A DNA stretch of 32,400 nt, from positions 1-32,400 of the forward strand of contig NZ_JAPWGY010000016.1 in the NCBI RefSeq assembly GCF_027214005.1, read 5' to 3'. Position 1 is the first letter of the stretch. Each line of letters starts with the position of its first letter. The position numbers were made by a program, and so were the translations under genes. Positions 25,444 through 32,400 of this stretch are shown piece by piece. The notes below the pieces were generated by a model. The model had not been told where the DNA came from and did not search any database. It worked only from the letters and a program-made list of their open reading frames with translations. The stretch is from Kiloniella laminariae (GTDB lineage: Bacteria > Pseudomonadota > Alphaproteobacteria > Kiloniellales > Kiloniellaceae).

Positions 25444-25455
25444 CATATGTACAAT
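25438..25455. promoter_or_regulatory. Perfect 18-bp palindromic operator between dioxygenase and TetR genes
   Basis: ATTGTACATATGTACAAT is a perfect palindrome in the 260-bp divergent gap. Related sites at 11738, 11688, 18445 and 25549 define the pattern ATTGTACA-NN-TGTACAAT. Symmetry and length fit a TetR dimer site, and the adjacent TetR/BetI-like gene is the obvious candidate to bind it. Confidence 0.7.
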
Positions 25456-25548
25456 AAGAGTCAATTACAATTTCTTACTTTGCTAATATAAATTTATTTC
25501 AGTGATTTCGAAATTGGCTGACGCAAGGTATTGCAGAAGTAACAGGCT

Positions 25549-25566
25549 GTTGTACAATAGTCCAAT
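25549..25566. promoter_or_regulatory. Second predicted operator upstream of the TetR gene
   Basis: GTTGTACAATAGTCCAAT matches the 25438-25455 palindrome at 13 of 18 positions, with an intact left half (TTGTACA) and degenerate right half. It lies 83 bp upstream of the chosen TTG start, consistent with autoregulation. Confidence 0.45.
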
Positions 25567-25648
25567 ACACAGCATCTATGTGAAACTTCATATTTATATA
25601 ACTAATATTTATAGAAATATATCTGGTATCCAAATAAAGGAAAAAACC

Positions 25649-26266
25649 TTGGCAAATGGCAAAAGACAACGGCTGGATCCTGATGACCGAAAACAACTAT
25701 TGCTTCAATCTGCACGAGATTCTCTGGCCCGTTATGGAGCCCAAGGAACGGGCGTACGAGAAATCTGTAAAGAAATAGGTGTATCCCCCGGGCTCCTCAC
25801 CCATTATTTCAATGGCAAGGACTCTTTGTTTATCGAAGCCTATATCGACATGGCTCAAAGCTATAACGCAGAGATTTTAAAAATAACCGAAAACCCCAAT
25901 TTTTCTGCCGAACAGCGGATGAAAAATTTATTTGACCTCTATTTTTCATCCGACTGGGTCGATGAAGCCACCACAGGCACCTATATCGGTTTCTGGAGCC
26001 TGTCACGAACCATTCCAGAATTGCGGGATGCTTTCAACAAAACCTTCAAAATCCAGCATCATGCCATAGAAACCCTGGTTTCAGATCTGGTGGAGGAACG
26101 TCAGGTAGATATTGACCCCAAACCCTTTGCTGCCTTCCTGCTGGTTTGCCTCGAGGGCACCTGGTTCCAGCTCTGCTTTAACCCGGAAGTTGTCGAAAAA
26201 GAAAGCATCCAAGCCCTCTGCTGGGATTGGCTCGAGATCTATCTCCTGCATAAATCCAAGAGTTAG
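25649..26266 (+). CDS. TetR-family regulator, BetI-like
   Basis: 205 residues from a TTG at 25649, preceded by AAAGGA. A GTG at 25502 would add 49 residues of unfamilial, Tyr/Ile-rich sequence and would place the operator at 25549 inside the gene, so it is disfavoured. The N-terminal helix-turn-helix is at about 15-60 (VREICKEIGVSPGLLTHYFNGKDSLF), and the C-terminal ligand domain contains TGTYIGFWSLSRTIPELRDAF, like the choline-sensing BetI group. BetI-type proteins repress in the absence of a quaternary amine ligand. The neighbouring dioxygenase, and operators at the methyltransferase and transporter genes, suggest it controls the regulon. The actual ligand is unknown. Confidence 0.85.
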   Translation: MANGKRQRLDPDDRKQLLLQSARDSLARYGAQGTGVREICKEIGVSPGLLTHYFNGKDSLFIEAYIDMAQSYNAEILKITENPNFSAEQRMKNLFDLYFSSDWVDEATTGTYIGFWSLSRTIPELRDAFNKTFKIQHHAIETLVSDLVEERQVDIDPKPFAAFLLVCLEGTWFQLCFNPEVVEKESIQALCWDWLEIYLLHKSKS

Positions 26267-26608
26267 ATCAAAGTTGTTCTGCTAATCCAAACAATTTTAG
26301 ATGTAAAATCACCCTATCACTCCTGATCCTTCCTGACGAACTCTGGAATTAGGTATAGGCGGAGATAGGCAGCCTTACGGTTCTGTTACAAGAATTGTAG
26401 AAACCCATTTTTCGATATCCTTACAATGGCATTGAAGAACTTCGCTCAAAACATCAGGTCCAGCTTTGAAAGTACTTTTAACAAGACATAATTCTACCCA
26501 AATATCCTTCTTAATTTTATTTCAAAAGATTTTTTATTGGTTGCACGTTGATTTCAACCTGCCCTTTTAAGTCATTGATTTCACTAAATAGTGCCAAATA
26601 CCCAGAAC

Positions 26609-26648
26609 CACAAAACCCCGTAACCGATTAAGGTTACGGGGTTTTGTG
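26609..26648. terminator. Symmetric terminator hairpin beside the tRNA-like fragment
   Basis: Perfect 17-bp arms CACAAAACCCCGTAACC (26609-26625) and complement (26632-26648) with loop GATTAA; short A4/T4 tracts flank the stem on both sides. It is 342 bp after the TetR stop and nine bases from a tRNA-3'-end-like sequence on the minus strand, which is how tRNA genes normally end. The rest of the gap 26267-26987 has no supportable gene. Confidence 0.8.
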
Positions 26649-26657
26649 TATAAGTAT

Positions 26658-26675
26658 TGGTTGCGGGGGCAGGAT
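26658..26675 (-). other. tRNA 3'-end-like fragment, possible attachment-site scar
   Basis: On the minus strand the sequence ATCCTGCCCCCGCAACCA equals the end of T-arm, acceptor strand and CCA of initiator-methionine type tRNAs as I know them. Upstream, the expected T-loop and stem are missing (CTCGGCGCT instead of a TTCRA loop), so it is not an intact tRNA. The terminator nine bases downstream completes the picture of a tRNA tail. This is the form left at one end of an element integrated in a tRNA gene. Confidence 0.5.
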
Positions 26676-26987
26676 AGCGCCGAGATTATTGGTTCAAGAT
26701 CGGTTAAACATCCTTCTCTTGCCAAAGAGAAGGATAAAGACGTTTTTTCCGGCCTGAGCGGAAAACCAGTCAGCAGAAATTACCAATACTTCGAAAAGAC
26801 GCCAGTAAAACATTTTCACGCTCTGCTGTCCCCCACCAGAACACTTGTTATTTGGTGCATCAAATACCCCAAAACATAATAACAAATTTACATAAAAATC
26901 GAAACGATAGTCATTATTATCTATTGTTAAGGTAGAAAAAATTCGATAACAACGCGTCTCTCTAGTTGCGTTTTCCGAGTTTATTCC

Positions 26988-28706
26988 TTGAGCAAAATTC
27001 TATCTACAGCATTTGCCAGTTTGTTCGTCCTGTCCCTGTCAGTCAATGCCTATGCTGCAAGCCCGGCTGACCTGCTGATTATCCAGCAAAAACAGCAACA
27101 GATCCTGCAGCAGCGCGAAAACGAGTTGCGTCAGCTCGAACGTGAGCGACTGCAACGACAACCGGGCGGACTGGAGATCACCCCCTTACCGGAAACACCC
27201 CCGTCATCTGATGAACAGACCTGTACGGAGATAAAACAGATCACCGTCACAGGTGGCGATGTTCTCGCTTCAGCCGTGCAACGGATTACAAGAGATTACG
27301 AACAACGGTGCCTGACAATTACCGATATCAACAACCTTCTCAAGGGCCTTACCAATCTTTTTATTGAGGCAGGTTATGTCACCACCCGCGCCTATATTCC
27401 CGCCCAGGATACATCGGACAGCATCCTCGATATCGAAATCATCGATGGCAAGATCAATCGCCTGGAAAAAGATGGCGACTGGACACCCCGCTATGAATTT
27501 ATTACCGCCTTTCCCGGCCTTAAAGGCGAACTTCTGAACATCCGGGATCTGGAACAGGGACTGGACCAGATCAACCGTTTGCCCTCGAACAATGCAAAAC
27601 TCAAGCTGGTTCCCGGGGAAAAAGCCGGAGAGACCATCGTTCTGATTGATAACAGACCGGCAAAGCGGATCCGCTTTTCCCCTGGAATCAGCAATTCCGG
27701 ATCCAAAAGAACAGGCGAATTACAAAGCAAATTTAACGGCCAGGCTGATAATCTTCTGGGAATAAATGATTACTGGACTGTCGATTTCAGCAAGGCATTC
27801 AACTCCGAGAAAGGGGCGGACAGCCGCAGCTTTTCCGGTTTTGTTTCCCTCCCCTACGGTTACTGGACATTATCACTTTCTGGGGATTATTTCGAGTATG
27901 AAAGTGAAATCAAAGGCGACATCGAGACTTTTAACACCAGGGGTAACAGCCGGGGATACAAAGCGGAACTCGACCGGGTCATTCACCGTGATGCAGACAG
28001 TAAAACATCCCTGACCCTGGCGCTGGAAGATAAGGAAACCCGTAATTTCACTAAGGGTTCCTTGCTGGGGACCAACAGCAGAGAACTGGCCATATTTGGT
28101 TCCCGTCTTAATCACAGTCGTAAATTCCAGAACGGAATACTCTCGGGAAGTCTGGAGTATCAACGGGGTCTCAAGCTTTTTGGCGCTTTAAAAGATGAGC
28201 CCACTGCAGAAGATTCACCCCGTGCACAGTTTGATAAATTTGACCTCTCCCTGAATTATTACCGCCCCTTCTCGGTTGCTGAACAGTCTTTAAGCTGGAG
28301 CAGCAGTGCCGTCGCCCAGTGGAGCCCGGACAACCTTTACAGTACGGAACGTATTTCCATCGGCGGGCAGTCAACCGTACGCGGTTTCAAGGAAGGGTCT
28401 GCTTCGGGGGATGTCGGCGGATACCTGCGCAATGAACTCAGTTGGTCTTTGCCTCGAACCGGGCTTGAAGTTCCCGATCACATTATTGGGAACGCCAGTC
28501 TTTTTGCCGCTTATGACATCGGCAAGATCCGCAGTGATAACAGCGATGCCTTCGAACATGGCACCTTGCAAGGTGCCGCCCTTGGCCTGCGTCTCAATGG
28601 CGGATTTGCCAGCGGATCTCTGGTCTGGGCCCGCCCACTGGCTGCCCCAGATTTTGTCGAACAACGCAATAACGAGGTCTATCTCGACCTCAAGATCAAT
28701 TTCTAG
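26988..28706 (+). CDS. Two-partner secretion transporter (FhaC/ShlB/CdiB family, TpsB)
   Basis: 572 residues. Outer-membrane pore that exports the partner encoded just downstream. The start is TTG at 26988: the frame has a stop at 26928-26930 and no ATG between, and the TTG leads directly into a signal peptide (cleaved near AYAAS, about residue 24). Then follow a Gln-rich coiled-coil-like helix (QQKQQQILQQRENELRQLER, about 33-52), a ShlB-type POTRA domain (about 78-152; CTEIKQITVTGG, LFIEAGYVTTRAYIP), a second POTRA region and a 16-strand-type barrel. STVRGF with Arg465 is the conserved barrel-loop motif. The ribosome site is weak. The downstream gene begins 5 bp later, so the two form one operon. 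Confidence 0.9.
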   Translation: MSKILSTAFASLFVLSLSVNAYAASPADLLIIQQKQQQILQQRENELRQLERERLQRQPGGLEITPLPETPPSSDEQTCTEIKQITVTGGDVLASAVQRITRDYEQRCLTITDINNLLKGLTNLFIEAGYVTTRAYIPAQDTSDSILDIEIIDGKINRLEKDGDWTPRYEFITAFPGLKGELLNIRDLEQGLDQINRLPSNNAKLKLVPGEKAGETIVLIDNRPAKRIRFSPGISNSGSKRTGELQSKFNGQADNLLGINDYWTVDFSKAFNSEKGADSRSFSGFVSLPYGYWTLSLSGDYFEYESEIKGDIETFNTRGNSRGYKAELDRVIHRDADSKTSLTLALEDKETRNFTKGSLLGTNSRELAIFGSRLNHSRKFQNGILSGSLEYQRGLKLFGALKDEPTAEDSPRAQFDKFDLSLNYYRPFSVAEQSLSWSSSAVAQWSPDNLYSTERISIGGQSTVRGFKEGSASGDVGGYLRNELSWSLPRTGLEVPDHIIGNASLFAAYDIGKIRSDNSDAFEHGTLQGAALGLRLNGGFASGSLVWARPLAAPDFVEQRNNEVYLDLKINF

Positions 28707-28711
28707 GTGAG

Positions 28712-31700
28712 ATGATGAAACAATTCCTGAAACAGACAACCGCCATCATCGTCGCTTTTGACCTGGTCTTCACCCCGGTTTTTACCGCTATGGCAGACGG
28801 TATTACCATAGATCCGGCTGCGGCGGCAGCCAATCAACCAAATCTTGGTGCCGCCCCCAATGGAGTGCCTCTGGTCAACATTGCCCGTCCCAATGGTTCG
28901 GGTGTTTCCCATAACAAATACCTGGATTTCAACGTCGGCAGCCAAGGTGTCATTCTGAACAACAGCACCACGGTCGGCGTGTCACAACTCGGGGGCGCCC
29001 TCAACGGAAACGCCAACCTTGTCGGGACTGGTGGTGCCAGCCTGATCATTAACGAGGTCACCAGCACCAATCGCTCCCTGCTTGAGGGCCACACAGAGAT
29101 TTTCGGGCGCTCGGCTCAGTATATCCTTGCCAATCCCAATGGCATCACCTGTAACGGTTGCGGTTTTATCAACACTCCCCGCAGCACCCTGACCACCGGC
29201 GCCCCGGTTTTTGCCCCGAATGGCAGCCTGCAATCCCTGTCGATCGAACAGGGCGATGTTATCGTCAGTGGTACGGGGGTGGATGCCAGCAACACCGACT
29301 ATTTCGACATTGTCAGCCGATCCAGCGAAATCAATGCCGCCATCAACGCCAAAGAGCTGAGCATCACAGCCGGGCGAAACGATTATGACTATGCAACAGG
29401 CGTTGCAACACCGAAGGCCGACGACGGGTCTGCCAAACCCTCTTTCGGCATAGATTCAACCGCTCTGGGGGGCATGTATGCCAACCGCATTACCCTTGTG
29501 GGCACAGAAGCAGGCGTTGGCGTGCGCGCCGCAGGGGATATGGCCGCAACAGCCGGGGATCTAAGCCTCAATGCCGATGGCACCATCTCCCTTGCCAAGG
29601 CAACAGCCAGCAATGATCTTCAGATCACTTCTGGCAATGGGGATATTGCCCTCACAGGGAATGCCTATGGCGGCAATGCGCTTTCCCTCGATGCGGCAAA
29701 CGGCAGCATTACCTTTACCAGCAGCACCACCTCTGGCGCACAAAACCAGGTCACACTGAACGCGGATAATGTCCTGTTGCAAGACAATGCCGCACTGGTT
29801 GCCGGGCTGTCCACAGATGGTAAAACCACCCAGGCCGGACAGCTTGATGCGACAGTCACCGACACACTGCACAATCAGAAGGGTCTGATTACCAGTGGCG
29901 GAGATATCGTTCTCAATGCCGAAAACCTCGATAATGACGAAGGCATTATCCTGGCAGTCGGCAATATCACCATTCAGGGCACTGGAGGCGGAAAAAACCA
30001 GAGCGTGGTCAACCAGTCCGGTACCATCGAAAGCGCAAAGGGCGACATCACCATCCTAACAGAAGACCTGACCAACCGGAAAAAGGTCTTCTCCACCACA
30101 ACCTCAGAGATTTACCGCGCCAGCCATGCCTTTAGCGGCAGCGGTCATCCCGGTTGCAACTCTGTACCTGGTGCTACAATTTCTCCCGAAGGCTGTGGAT
30201 ATTTCTCCGGCAGGAGTGTCGCGACTGTTCCCCATTGGGAGAAAGCCAATTTTACCGCCTATTACAGTGGCGAAGGCACCCTGACCGACTGGGTTGTCGA
30301 AACCAGGGTAGATCAGGATTCTGCCGCATCCCTGATTTCCTCGGGCAAGGATCTGACCATTGAAGCCACCAGCCTGCAGAACAACAACAGCGACATCGCC
30401 GCGTTGGGTGATATCAATCTGACGGGGACGACCCTGACCAACCAGGGCACCAAACTGACCCGCGACTATTATGCAAGAAGCGACTACAACAAGACCACCC
30501 GCTGTTACGGCGGAGTTTGTAAATGGTTCGGCGATGGTGGTGGCACCGCGTTACTCGAACGCAATGAAGTTGCTTCGGTCAACTCCAGCATTGTTGCAGG
30601 CGGCAGCATTACCAACAGCTTTACCGGCCAGATCAACAATGCAACCATCGTTGAAACCGCCGACAGTGCCAATATCCCGCGTAAAAACTATATCAGCGAA
30701 GTCGGTGCCGTTACCTCGACACCCGGCGGGGATGTGCCTCTGCTCGATATCACCAACCTTGGCGACCCCGGCCCCCTGCTGGTTAAAAACCCCGATCCCA
30801 CGGCCTCCGGCCCGGTGATTGAATCCCGCTTTGAATATACCGATCTGGGAACGTTCTATGGCTCGGAATATTTCCTGCTTGGCAACGGCCTGACACCGGG
30901 GGATGCCCGCTACGAGGACCTGCCCCGTCGTCTTGGGGATGCCTTTCTCGATACCCGACTGGTTCGCGATTCCATCATCCGCAAAACCGGACAGCGCTGG
31001 CTCAACCCCGCCGTACGCGATGACATCGCCCAGATGAAAACCCTGCTCGACAACGGCATTGCCGAGGCGAGCGATCTTGAACTGACGGTGGGTGTTGCCC
31101 TGACGGCAGAACAGCTCGCCGCCCTGACCAGTGACATCGTCTGGTACGTGACCGAGCAGTTCGAAGGACAGGAAGTTCTGGTCCCGCGCCTCTACCTTGC
31201 GCAAAACAGCCGCAGCAAGCTCTTGCCCAAAGGGGCGATTATTGCGGCGACAGATCTGGACTTGATCTCGCGTGAAGGCTCTATCCGCAACAGCGGCAAT
31301 CTGACGGCAGAAAATGACCTCAATCTGACAGCTGAAGAAGACGTTATCAACAGCAGCGGATCCATCCGCGCAGGTAACAATGTTCGACTGGTTGCCCAAA
31401 GTGGAAACGTGATCAATGAAACCGCGACCTATGAACTGCGCACGGATGGCACCGATGTTCAGACCGTTCGCAACGCCCGGGGTGAGATCTTTGCGGGCGG
31501 CACACTGGATGTTGTTGCTGATAGTGACATCATTATCCGCGGGGCAGATCTTGCTGCGGTTGGGGATACTACTCTTACCGCCGGAAATGATGTTCAGATC
31601 GGGTCGATTGAACTGCGGGATAAAAAGCATCACACCCACAAGGCTGGCTACACCAATATCGACAGCACGACAAATGTCGGTTCAACGGTCCTCACCGATG

Positions 31701-32400
31701 GCAATCTGGTTATTACCGCGGGCAAGGATGCCACGGTCAAAGGTTCTGCCGTTGCCGCCGGTCAGGATCTTACAATCCGCGCGGGGGATAATATCAATAT
31801 CACCTCGGCACAGGATCAGCGGAGCTATGACTACAAGCTGAAAAAGAAAACCTTTGGCGGCTCGTCCTCGCGCGAAGGTAACGGCCTGAAGATCACCCAA
31901 CAGGCCTCTGCCGTCGGCGCCGGGAATGATCTTGTACTTGAATCAGGCAAAGATACGACGATTACTGCTTCTGCGCTGAATGCCGGAAATGACCTCAGCA
32001 TTACGGGTGACAATGTCACCGTTGATACTGCTGAAAACTATGAATACGACTATAGCAAGCGCAAGAAATCCGGCTTCTTTGCTGACGGTATGATCTCTTC
32101 CGGCGGGGCCAGTGTTTCCGTTGGCTATCGCAAGGAAAAACACACCAAGGAAACCGAGGGTGTTACACAGGTTATCTCGGCATTGGGGGCCGGAAATGAT
32201 ATTTCCATTACCGCCAGAAAAGATGCCACGGTTGATTCTGCGACTGTAAGCGCCGGGCGCGATGTGACGGTTACGGCGGCTGAAGATGTTGATTTCAAAT
32301 CATCACAGGATCTTTTTAATCGGAATGAAGAACACAAGGTCAAACAGGTTGGCCTGACCCTTTCCCTGAAACAGAACGTCACGGCGGCGGCAAAAGCCGT
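28712..32400 (+). CDS. Filamentous haemagglutinin/CdiA-type two-partner secreted exoprotein, 3'-truncated by the window edge
   Basis: Open from the ATG at 28712 to the window end, at least 1229 codons. A second in-frame ATG at 28715 has better spacing from AGGTGA (28705-28710). After a short signal peptide (ending near FTAMAD) comes the TPS domain: SHNKYLDFNVGSQGVILNNS, LIINEVTSTNRSLLEGHTEI and NPNGI at 141-145 followed by Cys147-x2-Cys150. Next come FHA-type beta-helix repeats; a conserved CdiA/FhaB central segment at about 737-830 (LGDAFLDTRLVRDSI, GVALTAEQLAALTSDIVWYV, VLVPRLYL); then FHA-2/haemagglutinin repeats (AGNDLSITGDNVTV, YDYSKRKKSGFF). Such proteins serve adhesion or contact-dependent inhibition; the toxin tip and any immunity gene would lie beyond the edge. 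The transporter-first order fits cdiBA as well as fha-like loci. Confidence 0.9.
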   Translation, partial: MMKQFLKQTTAIIVAFDLVFTPVFTAMADGITIDPAAAAANQPNLGAAPNGVPLVNIARPNGSGVSHNKYLDFNVGSQGVILNNSTTVGVSQLGGALNGNANLVGTGGASLIINEVTSTNRSLLEGHTEIFGRSAQYILANPNGITCNGCGFINTPRSTLTTGAPVFAPNGSLQSLSIEQGDVIVSGTGVDASNTDYFDIVSRSSEINAAINAKELSITAGRNDYDYATGVATPKADDGSAKPSFGIDSTALGGMYANRITLVGTEAGVGVRAAGDMAATAGDLSLNADGTISLAKATASNDLQITSGNGDIALTGNAYGGNALSLDAANGSITFTSSTTSGAQNQVTLNADNVLLQDNAALVAGLSTDGKTTQAGQLDATVTDTLHNQKGLITSGGDIVLNAENLDNDEGIILAVGNITIQGTGGGKNQSVVNQSGTIESAKGDITILTEDLTNRKKVFSTTTSEIYRASHAFSGSGHPGCNSVPGATISPEGCGYFSGRSVATVPHWEKANFTAYYSGEGTLTDWVVETRVDQDSAASLISSGKDLTIEATSLQNNNSDIAALGDINLTGTTLTNQGTKLTRDYYARSDYNKTTRCYGGVCKWFGDGGGTALLERNEVASVNSSIVAGGSITNSFTGQINNATIVETADSANIPRKNYISEVGAVTSTPGGDVPLLDITNLGDPGPLLVKNPDPTASGPVIESRFEYTDLGTFYGSEYFLLGNGLTPGDARYEDLPRRLGDAFLDTRLVRDSIIRKTGQRWLNPAVRDDIAQMKTLLDNGIAEASDLELTVGVALTAEQLAALTSDIVWYVTEQFEGQEVLVPRLYLAQNSRSKLLPKGAIIAATDLDLISREGSIRNSGNLTAENDLNLTAEEDVINSSGSIRAGNNVRLVAQSGNVINETATYELRTDGTDVQTVRNARGEIFAGGTLDVVADSDIIIRGADLAAVGDTTLTAGNDVQIGSIELRDKKHHTHKAGYTNIDSTTNVGSTVLTDGNLVITAGKDATVKGSAVAAGQDLTIRAGDNINITSAQDQRSYDYKLKKKTFGGSSSREGNGLKITQQASAVGAGNDLVLESGKDTTITASALNAGNDLSITGDNVTVDTAENYEYDYSKRKKSGFFADGMISSGGASVSVGYRKEKHTKETEGVTQVISALGAGNDISITARKDATVDSATVSAGRDVTVTAAEDVDFKSSQDLFNRNEEHKVKQVGLTLSLKQNVTAAAKA

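Larger units (their letters stand above)
25426..25455 (+). promoter_or_regulatory. Candidate promoter of the TetR gene overlapping the operator
   Basis: TTCAAT at 25426-25431 and TACAAT at 25450-25455 are separated by 18 bp on the plus strand. The -10 is the right half of the palindrome, which would give autoregulation. Prediction only. Confidence 0.35.

Noticed and set aside
25502-25648. Upstream GTG start adding 49 residues to the TetR protein.
   Set aside because: The extension is not family-like and would cover an operator; the TTG at 25649 has AAAGGA in front and gives normal length.
26375-26600. Minus-strand stretches that read like protein in two adjacent frames (for example VLSEVLQCHCKDIEKWV, 26375-26521, and EINDLKGQVEINVQPIKNLLK further right), recalling a decayed Lrp/AsnC-type gene.
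   Set aside because: They are only about 48 and 28 codons long, have no start or ribosome site, and are interrupted by stops. The resemblance is too weak to annotate a pseudogene.
26646-26879. A 77-codon plus-strand open frame after the 26.6-kb terminator.
   Set aside because: It begins inside the terminator's flank, has no ribosome site and overlaps the tRNA-like fragment; the composition is not convincing.
26906-26921. GATAGTCATTATTATC resembles a Fur-type box upstream of the TpsB gene.
   Set aside because: The region is simply AT-rich, the dyad is imperfect, and no iron-related gene supports it.

Overview
The window looks like chromosomal DNA of a moderately AT-leaning, probably marine alphaproteobacterium. 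The grounds are a GcvA-type LysR regulator, a soxBDAG operon, a non-pyrrolysine MttB-family methyltransferase, a trimethyllysine/gamma-butyrobetaine-type dioxygenase and a giant RTX adhesin. No rRNA or intact tRNA, CRISPR array, transposase or integrase was seen. The species call is inference only.

Layout. (1) 1-6204: the 3' part of a giant type I secreted RTX adhesin. It carries three blocks of exactly seven 55-residue repeats, probably three seven-bladed beta-propellers. (2) 6389-7099: an unrecognised small protein with a Cys-rich N-terminus, followed by a 30-bp perfect inverted repeat that includes a terminator. (3) 7473-26266: a methylated-amine catabolic region. It holds a dimethylglycine/sarcosine dehydrogenase-like FAD-GcvT protein (+), an MttB-family methyltransferase (-), a GcvA-like LysR regulator (-), soxBDAG (+), a five-gene dipeptide-type ABC transporter with a Tat-exported binding protein (+), a TMLH/BBOX-type 2-oxoglutarate dioxygenase (-) and a BetI-like TetR regulator (+). 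(4) 26609-26675: a terminator next to an 18-nt sequence identical to a tRNA 3' end, a possible integration scar. (5) 26988-32400: a two-partner secretion pair, an FhaC/CdiB-type transporter and the first ~1230 codons of an FhaB/CdiA-type exoprotein that runs off the right edge.

How the genes could work together. The catabolic genes could remove methyl groups one by one from an imported quaternary amine: MttB-like for the trimethyl stage, the DMGDH-like enzyme for the dimethyl stage, and SoxBDAG for the monomethyl stage. The last two would pass one-carbon units to tetrahydrofolate. A family of 18-bp dyads (ATTGTACA-NN-TGTACAAT) lies in front of the MttB-like gene (two copies), the transporter operon, and the divergent dioxygenase/TetR pair (two copies). 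This suggests one TetR-controlled regulon tying transporter, dioxygenase and demethylase together. The actual substrate is not shown by the sequence; trimethyllysine or a related betaine is a hypothesis.
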